DNA of 41,992 nucleotides from Desulfosporosinus fructosivorans (GCF_004766045.1 NZ_SPQQ01000022.1:1-41992); one strand, 5' to 3'. Counted from the stretch's first letter, positions 25,255 to 34,484 are shown. Translations and numbers: made by a program. Notes: generated from the sequence alone by a model not told the origin.

Positions 25255-25294
25255 AAGCACACACGACTATGCCAGTTGCTCGTCGTGTGTGCTT
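25255..25294 (-). terminator. terminator of the XRE-cupin gene
   Basis: AAGCACACACGAC and GTCGTGTGTGCTT form a 13-bp stem, followed on the minus strand by TTTTT. Confidence 0.85.
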
Positions 25295-25320
25295 CATTAC
25301 AATCCATAGCCCTATTCTCT

Positions 25321-25872
25321 TTAAGAAAAATAGTAAATTAAATGATGGAAACTGGTGCGCTGATCAGAGATATTGCGATAGATGTGTTCTTTATTGGCCA
25401 GATAACGAATAGCGTCCCCTTTATTTAACACATAGATATTTTCATCAATGCAGATTTCAAGGGCTCCTTCAATGAGGCTAATATATTCTTCAACCCCCTC
25501 GTCATGTGGAGGGGATCTATGGCTACACCCTGCTTCAAGCTCTATGGTGAACACTTCAAAGCCCCTATTACTATCAAAAATGAACTGTGGATATATTCTC
25601 ATTTGCCCATTTTCTTCAATGATTGGGTTCGTCTCTGAGTGGCGTATTAAAAGGGTCTCTTTGTCTTCTTCCCCATTCGCTAATAACGATGAAAACGACA
25701 CTTTTAGCCCTGTTGCGATTTTCCAAAGGACGTTTACTGTGGGAATAGACTCCCCACGTTCGATCTGTCCTAGCATTGCTTTACTAACGCTTGTTAATTC
25801 AGCAACCTTGTCTAAACTTAGCCGTCGATTTTTTCGAACAGTATTTAAATTTTTCCCAATCGTAAATCTCAT
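25321..25872 (-). CDS. XRE-cupin transcriptional regulator
   Basis: 183 residues from the ATG at 25872, preferred because GGAG lies 9-10 bp upstream and family members start this way (FTIGKNLNTVRKNRRLSLDK). Starts at 25887 or a TTG at 25908 would overlap or abut the zapA stop. The N-terminal XRE HTH (about 5-60) contains SVSKAMLGQIERGE; a small cupin domain (about 105-180) contains HRSPPHDEGVEEY and LNKGDAIRY. Such proteins sense a small molecule in the cupin barrel and regulate transporters and catabolic genes. It follows zapA on the same strand and precedes benE, whose double operator is the likely target. Confidence 0.88.
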   Translation of the reverse strand: MRFTIGKNLNTVRKNRRLSLDKVAELTSVSKAMLGQIERGESIPTVNVLWKIATGLKVSFSSLLANGEEDKETLLIRHSETNPIIEENGQMRIYPQFIFDSNRGFEVFTIELEAGCSHRSPPHDEGVEEYISLIEGALEICIDENIYVLNKGDAIRYLANKEHIYRNISDQRTSFHHLIYYFS

Positions 25873-25888
25873 TTTTCGGCACTCCATG

Positions 25889-26146
25889 CTACTCTGTTTT
25901 TTCTCCAAGTAACTGCATTAATGTTTCTTGTTCTTCTCGTAATTTTGCCAGTTCATCTGCTAAATTTAGGGCTGTTAAAATAGCCATCTGGTGAACACTC
26001 AAGCGAGGTAGCCGTTGAGCGATTAGACGCATCTTCTTATCAATTTCGTGCGCCAACCCTTGGATATACAGTGCTGTCCCATCACCGCGGACCACATGCT
26101 TCTCTCCAAAAATCTCAACGGTGATTTTGACTTGTTCATGTGACAC
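25889..26146 (-). CDS. zapA: cell division protein ZapA
   Basis: 85 residues, typical for ZapA, which bundles FtsZ filaments at midcell. Starts with VKITVEIFGEKHVV (ZapA N-terminal beta segment), followed by HEIDKKMRLIAQ and the C-terminal coiled coil (MAILTALNLADELAKLREEQ). The GTG at 26146 has GAGGGGG five bases upstream. It is the last gene of the pheS-pheT-zapA cluster, a conserved order in this group of Firmicutes. Confidence 0.93.
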   Translation of the reverse strand: MSHEQVKITVEIFGEKHVVRGDGTALYIQGLAHEIDKKMRLIAQRLPRLSVHQMAILTALNLADELAKLREEQETLMQLLGEKTE

Positions 26147-26258
26147 AATTTCCCCCTCGCTCTCTTCATACCATTCTGATTTTGACCCAAAGTTTCAGAA
26201 GAAGTCTCCCATTTCTACAGACAGGAGCTAAATTCGGCACAATTCACTATTACACCTA

Positions 26259-28664
26259 CTATTTTCGCCATTCCGCGGCGAATTCCTGCTGAATCCCTTC
26301 TAAAATGCGTGAATTCAGAATATTTACTTCCTCATCGGTTAACGTCCTTTCTAAGGACTGATAACGCAGCATGAACGCTAGACTTTTACGATCGTCTGGT
26401 ATGGGTTTACCCGTATAGACATCGAATATTTCAACTTGTTGTAGTAATTGTCCACCAAGCTTTTTCATCTTAGACATAACTGCATCCGCTTGAGTCTCCA
26501 CGGCCACGACGACTGCCAAATCCCTTTGTATGGCAGGGAAACGTGGGATGGAGTGGGCACGAACGGTTTGGCGCATCCGGGCAAACAATGGGTTAAACTC
26601 TAATTCGAATAATACCACCCGTTCTAGCTCCCACTCTTTTTCCAGAGAAGGATGCATCTCCCCCAGGAATCCAATGCACTGGTTCTGGAGATAAACGTCA
26701 GCGGAACGCCCTGGGTGTAGTAAGGACTGATTCTTGGCGATACGGTATTCCAATTCAAGCCCAAATTCCTGAGCTAGCCCTTCTAAAATTCCCTTAAGGT
26801 AATAGAAATCATAGTTAACCGATTGGTTTAGCCAATGCCTTCCACTCTTTCCTACAGCAAGTCCAGACACTCTCAATTCTTCTCGAGGAAGATTCTGCAA
26901 AGGGCGCTCCTCTCCCCAATAAGTATTCCCGATCTCGAAAATGCTCACATCCGTGTTTCGTCGTGCAAGATTCCGAGCAGCCACATCTAGGAGCCCAGGA
27001 ACTAGAGTGGTACGCATCACACCAAGTTCATCTCGTAAGGGATTGAATAGGGGGATTGAATGCTTTGCGCTCCCCCACTGCGCATCTGCCTCCGCGCGAG
27101 TGAACGAATAGGTAATTACCTCATCCATTCCAGATTGGGCTAATGCCCTACGCAGTCGACGGCGAAACTCCTGTTCCGCTGTTCTACTTCCTTGGGTCTG
27201 ATCCCCTTGAGGTAGAGTTGTTGGAATTCTGTCATACCCGATCAGACGGGCAACTTCTTCCATAAGATCTTGTTCGATTTCGATATCTGAACGATAGGAT
27301 GGAATCTCAACGTCGAATATATCACCTTGTTCCTGATACTCGAAATTTAAATCCTCTAGGACCTGGCGAATCTCCGCCGTTTTGAGGTCGACGCCAAGCA
27401 CGGTTGTAGTATGTTGGACTGAAAGACTCACTCGGCGGGTAGGCGGAAGGTGCTTCACTTCATCTATCAGGGCTACCGGGCGACCTACCCCTAATTCTAG
27501 GATTAGATCCCTTACTCGCCCTAGGGTAGCTACGCAACCATAGGGGTTAATTCCCTTTTCATAGCGATTCGAAGCCTCCGATCGGAGTCCTAAACGACGA
27601 CTTGTTCGGCGAATACTGACCGCCGAAAAATGGGCAGATTCAATTAGTAACCTCTTCGTATCCTGCGTCACTTCGCTATTTAACCCACCCATTACCCCAG
27701 CGACGGCCAATGCTTGGTGATCGTCTGCGATAACTAGTGTATCCGCTTGTAGAAAACGTTCAACTCCATCTAGAGATACAATGATTTCATTAGGATAGCC
27801 AGCGCGAACGTGAACATCCCCACTGATCTTATCCCGGTCAAAGGCATGTAAAGGTTGTCCCATTTCCAACATACAGTAGTTAGTAATATCCACAATATTA
27901 CTAATGGGGCGAACTCCAGCAGCTTTAAGCCGTCGCTGCATCCACTCCGGAGAAGGAGCGATCTGAACATCCTCAACTACTAAGCCGGCATAGCGCCAAC
28001 ATAACTCCCCTTCTTCGATGATAATCCGCAAATCCGAAGCCGTTGGCAGGGTCATCACTTGATTTGGTTCCGCCCATTTTGGTAAATGAGGCTTTTTCCG
28101 GGTTAGAGACGCGACTTCACGCGCAACATTTACCATTGCCAAACAATCTGGCCGATTCGGATAGAGTTCCAAGTCTAAAACACTGTCTTCACGTCCTAAA
28201 TATTTGCCGAAGTTCTCTCCGATTGGGGCATCGGGTAATAAAATTAGGATCCCGTCCGCACTGCGCTCCAAACCTACCGTCGCATCAAGAAGAAGTTCTT
28301 CACGCGAACACAGCATACCTAGAGAAACAACCCCTCTAAGTTTGGACTTTCGAATTGTAAGATCATTGGGAAGGGTCGCTCCTACCATGGCAACAGGAAC
28401 CCGGTCTCCAACCAATAAATTCTGTGCGCCAGTGACAATAACAATCTCCTCTAGACCGACATTCACAGCACAAACCAAGAGTCGATCTGCGTCCGGATGT
28501 TTAGTTAAACTAACTAACCCACCAATCACTACTTTTTCGAATCCTTTATTCAGATTCGCAACATCCTCAACTTCAATCCCGCCACGGGTTAGCGTTTCCG
28601 CTAACTCTTCTGCGCTCTGATCGACATCAACGAGTTCGCGCAACCATTCTAAACTGACTTTCAT
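26259..28664 (-). CDS. pheT: phenylalanyl-tRNA synthetase beta subunit
   Basis: 801 residues, the usual PheT size; forms the alpha2-beta2 synthetase with PheS. N-terminal MKVSLEWLRELVDVD, then a tRNA-binding OB fold (about 40-150, containing VIVTGAQN), the B3/B4 editing region (about 210-390, with GQPLHAFDRDKI), B5 (about 405-475), the catalytic-like module (VITYSFTRAEADAQW) and a C-terminal anticodon-binding FDX-ACB domain (RFPAIQRDLAVVV, FDVYTGKPIP). It starts 12 bp after pheS and shares its T-box. Confidence 0.97.
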   Translation of the reverse strand: MKVSLEWLRELVDVDQSAEELAETLTRGGIEVEDVANLNKGFEKVVIGGLVSLTKHPDADRLLVCAVNVGLEEIVIVTGAQNLLVGDRVPVAMVGATLPNDLTIRKSKLRGVVSLGMLCSREELLLDATVGLERSADGILILLPDAPIGENFGKYLGREDSVLDLELYPNRPDCLAMVNVAREVASLTRKKPHLPKWAEPNQVMTLPTASDLRIIIEEGELCWRYAGLVVEDVQIAPSPEWMQRRLKAAGVRPISNIVDITNYCMLEMGQPLHAFDRDKISGDVHVRAGYPNEIIVSLDGVERFLQADTLVIADDHQALAVAGVMGGLNSEVTQDTKRLLIESAHFSAVSIRRTSRRLGLRSEASNRYEKGINPYGCVATLGRVRDLILELGVGRPVALIDEVKHLPPTRRVSLSVQHTTTVLGVDLKTAEIRQVLEDLNFEYQEQGDIFDVEIPSYRSDIEIEQDLMEEVARLIGYDRIPTTLPQGDQTQGSRTAEQEFRRRLRRALAQSGMDEVITYSFTRAEADAQWGSAKHSIPLFNPLRDELGVMRTTLVPGLLDVAARNLARRNTDVSIFEIGNTYWGEERPLQNLPREELRVSGLAVGKSGRHWLNQSVNYDFYYLKGILEGLAQEFGLELEYRIAKNQSLLHPGRSADVYLQNQCIGFLGEMHPSLEKEWELERVVLFELEFNPLFARMRQTVRAHSIPRFPAIQRDLAVVVAVETQADAVMSKMKKLGGQLLQQVEIFDVYTGKPIPDDRKSLAFMLRYQSLERTLTDEEVNILNSRILEGIQQEFAAEWRK

Positions 28665-28676
28665 GACCTTCCCCCC

Positions 28677-29708
28677 TTAAAACTGCTGTAAAAAGCGCAA
28701 ATCATTATCGAACAAGAGTCTCATATCTTCAATTCCGTATTTTAGCATGGCGATTCGCTCGACTCCCATACCGAAGGCAAATCCTGTGAGCTCTTTCGGA
28801 TTGTATCCACCCATTTCTATGACCTTGGGATGAACCATTCCCGACCCTAACACTTCTATCCATCCAGTCCCTTTGCAAAGACGACAGCCTGCTCCTCCAC
28901 AAAGCATACAGGAAATGTCCACTTCTGCGCTGGGCTCAGTAAACGGAAAAAAGCTCGGCCTTAGACGGATTTCTCTAGATTCACCAAACATTTGACGCGA
29001 AAAATTTAACAGAATCCCCTTGAGATCTGACAAACGAATCCCACGGTCCACAACAAGTCCCTCTACCTGGTGAAACATCGGAGAATGAGTTGCATCGTCA
29101 TCATTACGATAAACTGTCCCCGGAGCAATAATTTTCACGGGGAGTGCTGGACAGAGTTTCTCCATCGTTCGAATCTGGACAGGAGAAGTGTGCGTGCGCA
29201 GCAGAATCTCTTCTGTAATATAGAAGGAATCTTGCATTTCGCGAGCTGGATGATCCTTTGGGAGATTAAGAGCTTCAAAGTTATAATAATCCGTCTCAAT
29301 TTCTGGTCCTTCGGCAATTTGAAATCCCATTCCCAAAAAGATATCTTCAATCTCTTCAACGATTTGTGTAAGAGGGTGAATATGTCCACGCGGAACACGA
29401 AGTCCTGGCAACGTGATGTCAATGCGTTCGGTTGCCAACCGCTTCTCTAGGGCCATTCTGTCTAACTCAACACCGCGTTCTTCCCAAGCTTGTTCCAGAC
29501 GGCTACGTACCTCATTGACAATTTGCCCCATGATGGGGCGCTCCTCGGGACTTAAGCCCCCCATTTGGCGCAACAATGCTGTGAACGTTCCTTTTTTTCC
29601 GAGAACTTTCACTTTAAGCTCTTGGAGCGCTTCTAACCCATCTAGCTCCTTCAGTTCTCTTAATGCTTCTTCTCCAACACGTCGTATTTCATCCTTCAAG
29701 TTAACCAC
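28677..29708 (-). CDS. pheS: phenylalanyl-tRNA synthetase alpha subunit
   Basis: 343 residues, standard for bacterial PheS. The N-terminal coiled coil (1-85) contacts tRNA; motif 1 is followed by RTHTSPVQIRTME and APGTVYRNDDDATHSPMFHQ (motif 2), and motif 3 GFAFGMGVERIAMLKYGI near the end. A four-cysteine insert CMLCGGAGCRLC (around 280-291) is a zinc-knuckle-like feature seen in many Firmicute PheS. First gene of the operon, controlled by the upstream T-box. Confidence 0.97.
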   Translation of the reverse strand: MVNLKDEIRRVGEEALRELKELDGLEALQELKVKVLGKKGTFTALLRQMGGLSPEERPIMGQIVNEVRSRLEQAWEERGVELDRMALEKRLATERIDITLPGLRVPRGHIHPLTQIVEEIEDIFLGMGFQIAEGPEIETDYYNFEALNLPKDHPAREMQDSFYITEEILLRTHTSPVQIRTMEKLCPALPVKIIAPGTVYRNDDDATHSPMFHQVEGLVVDRGIRLSDLKGILLNFSRQMFGESREIRLRPSFFPFTEPSAEVDISCMLCGGAGCRLCKGTGWIEVLGSGMVHPKVIEMGGYNPKELTGFAFGMGVERIAMLKYGIEDMRLLFDNDLRFLQQF

Positions 29709-29774
29709 CCTTTCCGATATACATCACAGCCGTACGGCAATTAAATGAATTCCCGTACCAGATAGACTTACCTA

Positions 29775-30045
29775 TAAAAAAAGACGCCCGCCCCTTGTTC
29801 AAAGGGACGAGAGTCTACTCTCGCGGTACCACCCTAGTTTGGCTAATATGCCACACTTAAGCTCCCTTTAACGGTGGAAACCGGGCCTACCTAATCAGCA
29901 GACCACTCCTAGGCGAAATTTAACCTCCATAAGAGGTGGGTATCTTCTTAGCTGGCTCACAGTCTTTGGCCATACCTCCCTGAAAAGAAAACACTCTTTT
30001 AACCTGATCATCGCGTTAGTTGTCAATTCACATCATCACTTGTTC
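29775..30045 (-). promoter_or_regulatory. T-box riboswitch upstream of pheST
   Basis: Minus-strand AGGGTGGTACCGCGAGAG (about 29817-29834) is the T-box core. The terminator CGTCCCTTTG..CAAGGGGCGGGCG with TTTTTTT follows (29777-29812). Stem I upstream has GGGAGGTATGGCC and GACTGTGAGCC elements. I could not assign the specifier codon with confidence (UUC expected). It regulates pheS-pheT-zapA by uncharged tRNA-Phe. Confidence 0.88.
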
Positions 30046-30052
30046 AGAGAAA

Positions 30053-30082
30053 ATTATAGCATAGCTCTTCTATGTTTTACAA
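30053..30082 (-). promoter_or_regulatory. pheST promoter
   Basis: TTGTAA (30077-30082), 18 bp, TATAAT (30053-30058) on the minus strand. The -35 lies within the last codons of the upstream methyltransferase gene. Confidence 0.65.
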
Positions 30083-30871
30083 CAAATCCCTTTGGCGAAC
30101 GATTTCATAGAGCAATATACCTGTAGCTATCGCCACATTAAGTGACTCAACTTCGTGGGACATAGGAATCGTTACACACTGGACATTTACATTTCGAAAA
30201 GCCGGAGATGGTCCATTTCCTTCATTTCCTACGACAAGTGCAAGGGGGCCATCTGGTAGCCGGGTATGATAAACCGAGCTGCCCTGGATATCGCCCATGA
30301 AAACACTCAATCCCTGGTCCCGGCAAAAGTCCAAAATATCCTTTGGCTGATGTCCAGGCAGGAGGACTAGGGAGAAAATAGCCCCCATCGTACTTCTCAA
30401 CACTTTCGGATTATATAAATCAACAGTTCCCGGTGTCAAACAAACATACCGTACGCCTGAAGCCAAGGCAGTACGCAAAATAGTTCCTAAATTCCCAGGA
30501 TCTTGTATGCCATCCACAATGAGCAAGACAGAATTCTGATCAATATGTAGATCTTTCCAGGTATAGGTTGTTTGGCGTACAACCGCCAAAATTCCCTGCG
30601 GTTCTTCCGTTGCACTCATTTTACGAAGAACGCGCTCATCCACTTCCTCAAAAGGGATGCCTCGTTCACGTAGCTTTTGCTGAAGGGGATGCCACTCTAT
30701 CGTCTCACGTTCTAGGCAAACAAAAACCTTCTTGATAGGAGCATTTCTGCACACTGCCTCCTCCACAAATCTCCAGCCTTCAACCACAAACAATCGGGCT
30801 TCCTCGCGGGCTTTACGCCGCTGCAAAGAAACCACATATTTTACTTGCTCATTCTGCAAGGACTCAATCAT
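30077..30871 (-). CDS. TrmH/SpoU family RNA 2'-O-methyltransferase
   Basis: 264 residues. An N-terminal L30e-like substrate-binding domain (about 1-100) is followed by the knotted SPOUT domain with motif 1 DPGNLGTILR (124-133), motif 2 NEGNG (216-220) and motif 3 IPMSHEVESLNVA (235-247), which bind AdoMet and hold the catalytic Arg/Asn. It resembles YsgA, an rRNA methyltransferase of Bacillus that also neighbours rplT and pheS. The exact rRNA or tRNA site is unknown. The ATG is preceded by GGAGG. Confidence 0.92.
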   Translation of the reverse strand: MIESLQNEQVKYVVSLQRRKAREEARLFVVEGWRFVEEAVCRNAPIKKVFVCLERETIEWHPLQQKLRERGIPFEEVDERVLRKMSATEEPQGILAVVRQTTYTWKDLHIDQNSVLLIVDGIQDPGNLGTILRTALASGVRYVCLTPGTVDLYNPKVLRSTMGAIFSLVLLPGHQPKDILDFCRDQGLSVFMGDIQGSSVYHTRLPDGPLALVVGNEGNGPSPAFRNVNVQCVTIPMSHEVESLNVAIATGILLYEIVRQRDLL

Positions 30872-31112
30872 TCAATACCACCTCCAGGGGCAAGTATAGA
30901 AAAATTGTACGGGCAATTCATAAATTACCCCTACCTAATGTAAAGGAAGCTAAGGCTAGCACCAAGCACTGGCCATGGATGACAGAGTGTCCTTGTAGCC
31001 AAGGATGGCGAGAAGGGACCCATCAGGCACCGCCGATAGCCCTAGTTTACTATGTCCAGAAAGTATGAACTGACTGGTACCAGCCAATTCATACCTTCTG
31101 ACTAAATGCCAA
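30872..31112. other. intergenic region between the methyltransferase and rplT
   Basis: 241 bp without a gene. It contains small inverted segments (for example TATGAACTGACTGGTACCAGCC and neighbours around 31060-31095) and a GC-richer stretch at 30950-31040. No promoter with good consensus was found; a structured RNA is possible but unsupported. Confidence 0.3.
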
Positions 31113-31138
31113 AAAGAGGGTGCAAATGCACCCTCTTT
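31113..31138 (-). terminator. terminator of infC-rpmI-rplT
   Basis: AAAGAGGGTGC and GCACCCTCTTT flank a four-base loop right after the rplT stop, with further T residues on the minus strand. Confidence 0.9.
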
Positions 31139-31141
31139 GTT

Positions 31142-31501
31142 TTATCCGTTGACTTGTACTTTGGCAACATTTACGATTTCTGTAAACGCCGCAGCATCGC
31201 TGATCGCGAGTTCTGCCAGCATCTTTCGATTGACAGTAACTCCAGCTTTCTTCAAACCGTTCATCATGCGGCTGTAGGACATACCGTTCATACGAGCAGC
31301 TGCATTGATTCTGGCGATCCAGAGTTTACGGAAGTTACCTTTGTTATCTTTTCTATGAGCATAAGAATAAGCTAAGGATTTTAGGACTTGCTCATTAGCT
31401 GGACGGTAGAGTTTACTTTTCGCCCCACGGTATCCTTTAGCTAATTTTAATATCTTTTTGTGGCGTGCATGTTTGGTTACGCCTTTTTTGACACGGGCCA
31501 T
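31142..31501 (-). CDS. rplT: 50S ribosomal protein L20
   Basis: 119 residues, the normal L20 size. Opens MARVKKGVTKHARHKK, contains YRGAKSKLYRPANEQ and ARINAAARMNGMSYSRMM. L20 binds 23S rRNA early in 50S assembly and in Firmicutes represses its own operon through the leader RNA. Last gene of infC-rpmI-rplT, 31 bp after rpmI, followed by a strong terminator. Confidence 0.98.
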   Translation of the reverse strand: MARVKKGVTKHARHKKILKLAKGYRGAKSKLYRPANEQVLKSLAYSYAHRKDNKGNFRKLWIARINAAARMNGMSYSRMMNGLKKAGVTVNRKMLAELAISDAAAFTEIVNVAKVQVNG

Positions 31502-31532
31502 GACGAAGACCTCCTTATTAGATCAAATAATA

Positions 31533-31730
31533 TTATAGATAAGCAATTAAACTCTTAATGCGTTTCACATCAGACTTGTCCATCACAGTTGATGAGCGCA
31601 AGTGACGTTTGCTTTTCGGTGACTTCTTCTCCAACATATGGCTTGTGTATCCGTGCATACGGATGATTTTGCCAGTTCCTGTTTTCTTAAAGCGCTTTGC
31701 TGCGCCTCTGTGAGTTTTCATTTTAGGCAT
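31533..31730 (-). CDS. rpmI: 50S ribosomal protein L35
   Basis: 65 residues, the standard length. MPKMKTHRGAAKRFKKTG is the L35 signature, with a highly basic tail (KKSPKSKRHLRSSTV). Located between infC and rplT, the universal order, with 22 bp to infC. Confidence 0.98.
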   Translation of the reverse strand: MPKMKTHRGAAKRFKKTGTGKIIRMHGYTSHMLEKKSPKSKRHLRSSTVMDKSDVKRIKSLIAYL

Positions 31731-31752
31731 TTACGTAATCCCCCTTATGGTA

Positions 31753-32268
31753 TTAATCGTGTTTAAGCGTAGCTAAGATCATGATCATGTTTCGTCCCTC
31801 AAGCTTGGCTTCTCTTTCGACAGTACACTCTGCTTTGCAAAATTCTGCGAGTCTCACGCATAAAGCCTTTCCAAGCTCTGGGTGGGTAACTTCCCGTCCG
31901 CGGAACATAATCGTCACCTTAACTTTATCTCCATCGAGTAAAAAGCGTTGGGCATTGCGGGCTTTAGTTTCGAAGTCATGATCCTCAATATTTGGACGCA
32001 GTTTAACTTCTTTAATTTCTGTATTCTTTTGCTTTTTACGAGCCTCTTTGTCTCGCTTGGCTTGCTCGTACTTGTACTTACCATAGTCCATTAGTTTGCA
32101 GACCGGCGGTTTTGCCGTCGGTGCGATCTCTACGAGATCTAAGGATTTCTCCACTGCAATGTTCAAGGCATCTCGAGTCGCCATGATTCCAAGTTGTTCT
32201 CCCTCTTCACCGACGAGACGAACATCCCGAACCCGGATTTCGTCATTTAGTCTTAAGTCCTTGCTAAT
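31753..32268 (-). CDS. infC: translation initiation factor IF-3
   Basis: 171 residues from an ATT start at 32268: the reading ISKDLRLNDEIRVR is where IF-3 proteins begin, and GGAGGT lies 8 bp upstream of the ATT. An ATG-initiated frame to 32304 overlaps that site and adds an unrelated N-terminus. ATT starts are conserved for infC and let IF-3 repress its own translation, because it discriminates against non-canonical start codons. The N-domain (MDYGKYKYEQAKRDKEARKK) and C-domain (DKVKVTIMFRGREVTHPE) are both present. Confidence 0.95.
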   Translation of the reverse strand: MSKDLRLNDEIRVRDVRLVGEEGEQLGIMATRDALNIAVEKSLDLVEIAPTAKPPVCKLMDYGKYKYEQAKRDKEARKKQKNTEIKEVKLRPNIEDHDFETKARNAQRFLLDGDKVKVTIMFRGREVTHPELGKALCVRLAEFCKAECTVEREAKLEGRNMIMILATLKHD

Positions 32269-32309
32269 AAGAAACCACCTCCACTTAAAATATCCGCTCA
32301 ACACAAAAA

Positions 32310-32432
32310 AGACGGATGAATTACCACCCGTCTTCTAAACAATCGCGAGCACACACTAAGCTCAGGACCAGAAGATACCTTATCGACAAACGCCGTAAGG
32401 TGAGAAGCGGATGGCTTCTGCTTGACATCAAA
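32310..32432 (-). promoter_or_regulatory. infC-rpmI-rplT leader with attenuator (L20-leader type)
   Basis: Minus-strand AGACGGGTG..CATCCGTCT (32310-32333) followed by TTTTTTGT is an intrinsic terminator in the leader. Upstream, GCAGAAGCCATCCGCTTCTC forms a further stem. This matches the known arrangement where L20 promotes premature termination in the infC leader of Firmicutes. Confidence 0.75.
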
Positions 32433-32433
32433 C

Positions 32434-32462
32434 ATCTTATATCAATAAGTGACCTTTGTCAA
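32434..32462 (-). promoter_or_regulatory. infC operon promoter
   Basis: TTGACA (32457-32462), 17 bp, TAAGAT (32434-32439) on the minus strand. Confidence 0.75.
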
Positions 32463-32520
32463 TACCTCATCTTGACACAGTATCCAATGTTCTTGAGCCT
32501 ATTCATTCAGGATATTCCTC

Positions 32521-34455
32521 TTAGGCTTCTTTGGTATCAACTTTATGAATTACTTTACTTTTAATCTCTCCCTGGAGAAGTTCAATAAATGCCTCAACAG
32601 TCATCTTTTCTCCAGCATCCCCTTGACCGTACCGTCGGACTGCTACCATGTCTGATTCAGCTTCCTGATCCCCAACAACTAAGGTAAAGGGGATCTTCTC
32701 TGTTTGAGACTCTCTAATCTTATAGCCAATCTTTTCTTTGCGTTCATCTGATTCTGCTCGGACATCGAGTTCATTGAGACGGGAGACGAGGCTTTGAGCA
32801 TATTCATGATGTTTTTCACTAATCGGCAGGATACGGACTTGAATCGGGGCCAGCCAAACAGGAAAAGCCCCTGCATAGTGTTCTGTCAGAAGTGCAATGA
32901 ACCGTTCGATACTTCCATACACGACTCGATGAATCATAACTGGACGATGTTTTTGACCGTCTTCCCCAATATAATTTAAGTCAAATTTCTCAGGCATTTG
33001 GAAATCAAGTTGAATCGTTCCACACTGCCAAGTCCGATCGAGGCAATCCTTGACATGGAAATCAATCTTAGGACCATAGAACGCTCCATCACCCGGATTA
33101 ATTTTATAATTGATACCCTTTTCCTCTAAGGCTTCTTCAAGTGCCCTTGTTGCCGTTTCCCAATCCTCGTCGGATCCCATGGACCCTTCAGGGCGCGTTG
33201 ACAATTCAACATTATACTCAAAGCCAAATACTTTATAGAAGTAATCAACTAGTTCAATAACCCCAATGAGTTCTTCCTTAATTTGAGATGGGAGCATGAA
33301 GATGTGCGCATCATCTTGAGTAAAGTTCCGAACACGTAGTAACCCATGGAGCGCACCCGAAAGTTCATGGCGGTGCACAAGTCCAAGTTCACCCACTCGA
33401 AGTGGCAGGTCACGGTAACTACGCATTTTAGTCTTATACATGATCATCCCACCCGGACAGTTCATGGGTTTCACACAATAATCTTGGTCATCAATCTCCG
33501 TGAAATACATGTTTTCTTTGTAGTGATCCCAATGCCCAGATTGTTCCCACATCGAACGATTGAGGATTATCGGGGTTTTGATCTCCTGATATCCGCGTCT
33601 GCGGTGTTCCTGTCTCCAGAAATCCTCAAGGGCATTACGTAAGATCATGCCTTTAGGATGAAAGAAAGGAAACCCAGGTCCCTCCTCGTGTAAGCTAAAG
33701 AGATCAAGTTCTAAGCCGAGTTTACGATGGTCACGTCGCTTAGCTTCTTCCAGCTTAAACAGGTGATCTTGCAAATCCGCGGGTTTTGCAAATACTGTTC
33801 CGTAGATACGCTGGAGCATTTTATTTTTCTCGCTCCCCCGCCAGTAGGCACCCGCTAAACTCATGAGCTTGAAGGCTTTAATATTAGCGGTCGAAGGGAG
33901 ATGTGGTCCGGAACAAAGGTCTGTAAAATTTCCTTGAGTGTACATCGAAATTGTGACGTCTTCTGGAAGACCTTCGATAAGTTCTACCTTATATTTTTCA
34001 CCCAATTCATTGAAATGAGTAAGGGCCTCTGCCCGTGAGACTTCTCTCCGCTCGAAAGAATGCTTTTCCTTCACAAGGCGGTTCATTTCTTTCTCTATGC
34101 TCGTCAAGTCCTCTGGAGTAAAGACATGTTCGGAGTCAAAGTCATAATAATAACCTTTAGCAATTGACGGACCAATTCCGAATTTCGTCCCTGGAAATAG
34201 ATTGCCTACAGCTTGAGCCATTAAGTGTGCGGTAGAGTGTCTTAATACGTCTAACCCTTCCTCGCTATCTATCGTTACGATCTCTACAGCCGTATTTTCT
34301 GTGAGAGGATAGCATAAATCCTTCATCTTATCATTGACTTTCCCTGCAACCGCTACCTTCGCCAAGCCCCGAGAGATACTCGCTGCAAGTCCTGCTATTG
34401 TCGTTCCTGGCTCAACCTCGCGAATTGAACCGTCTTTTAAGGTGACCTGAATCAT
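32521..34455 (-). CDS. thrS: threonyl-tRNA synthetase
   Basis: 644 residues from the ATG at 34455, with AAGGAG 8 bp upstream; a GTG at 34464 lies inside that site. Domains in order: TGS (1-60, TLKDGSIREVEPGT), the editing domain with HSTAHLMAQAV and CSGPHLPS, the class II catalytic core (YCVKPMNCPGG, HRHELSGALHGLLRVRNFTQ, motif 3 HRVVYGSIERF) and the C-terminal anticodon-binding domain (VRILPISEKHHEY). Zinc ligands Cys/His lie in the core. Charges tRNA-Thr. Preceded by a T-box and followed by the infC promoter. Confidence 0.97.
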   Translation of the reverse strand: MIQVTLKDGSIREVEPGTTIAGLAASISRGLAKVAVAGKVNDKMKDLCYPLTENTAVEIVTIDSEEGLDVLRHSTAHLMAQAVGNLFPGTKFGIGPSIAKGYYYDFDSEHVFTPEDLTSIEKEMNRLVKEKHSFERREVSRAEALTHFNELGEKYKVELIEGLPEDVTISMYTQGNFTDLCSGPHLPSTANIKAFKLMSLAGAYWRGSEKNKMLQRIYGTVFAKPADLQDHLFKLEEAKRRDHRKLGLELDLFSLHEEGPGFPFFHPKGMILRNALEDFWRQEHRRRGYQEIKTPIILNRSMWEQSGHWDHYKENMYFTEIDDQDYCVKPMNCPGGMIMYKTKMRSYRDLPLRVGELGLVHRHELSGALHGLLRVRNFTQDDAHIFMLPSQIKEELIGVIELVDYFYKVFGFEYNVELSTRPEGSMGSDEDWETATRALEEALEEKGINYKINPGDGAFYGPKIDFHVKDCLDRTWQCGTIQLDFQMPEKFDLNYIGEDGQKHRPVMIHRVVYGSIERFIALLTEHYAGAFPVWLAPIQVRILPISEKHHEYAQSLVSRLNELDVRAESDERKEKIGYKIRESQTEKIPFTLVVGDQEAESDMVAVRRYGQGDAGEKMTVEAFIELLQGEIKSKVIHKVDTKEA

Positions 34456-34484
34456 AAAAATCACTCCTTACCTATTAATAAATA

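Noticed and set aside
30940..31040. Possible structured RNA in the GC-richer rplT-trmH gap
   Set aside because: Short inverted segments exist but no known RNA family signature or promoter could be recognised.
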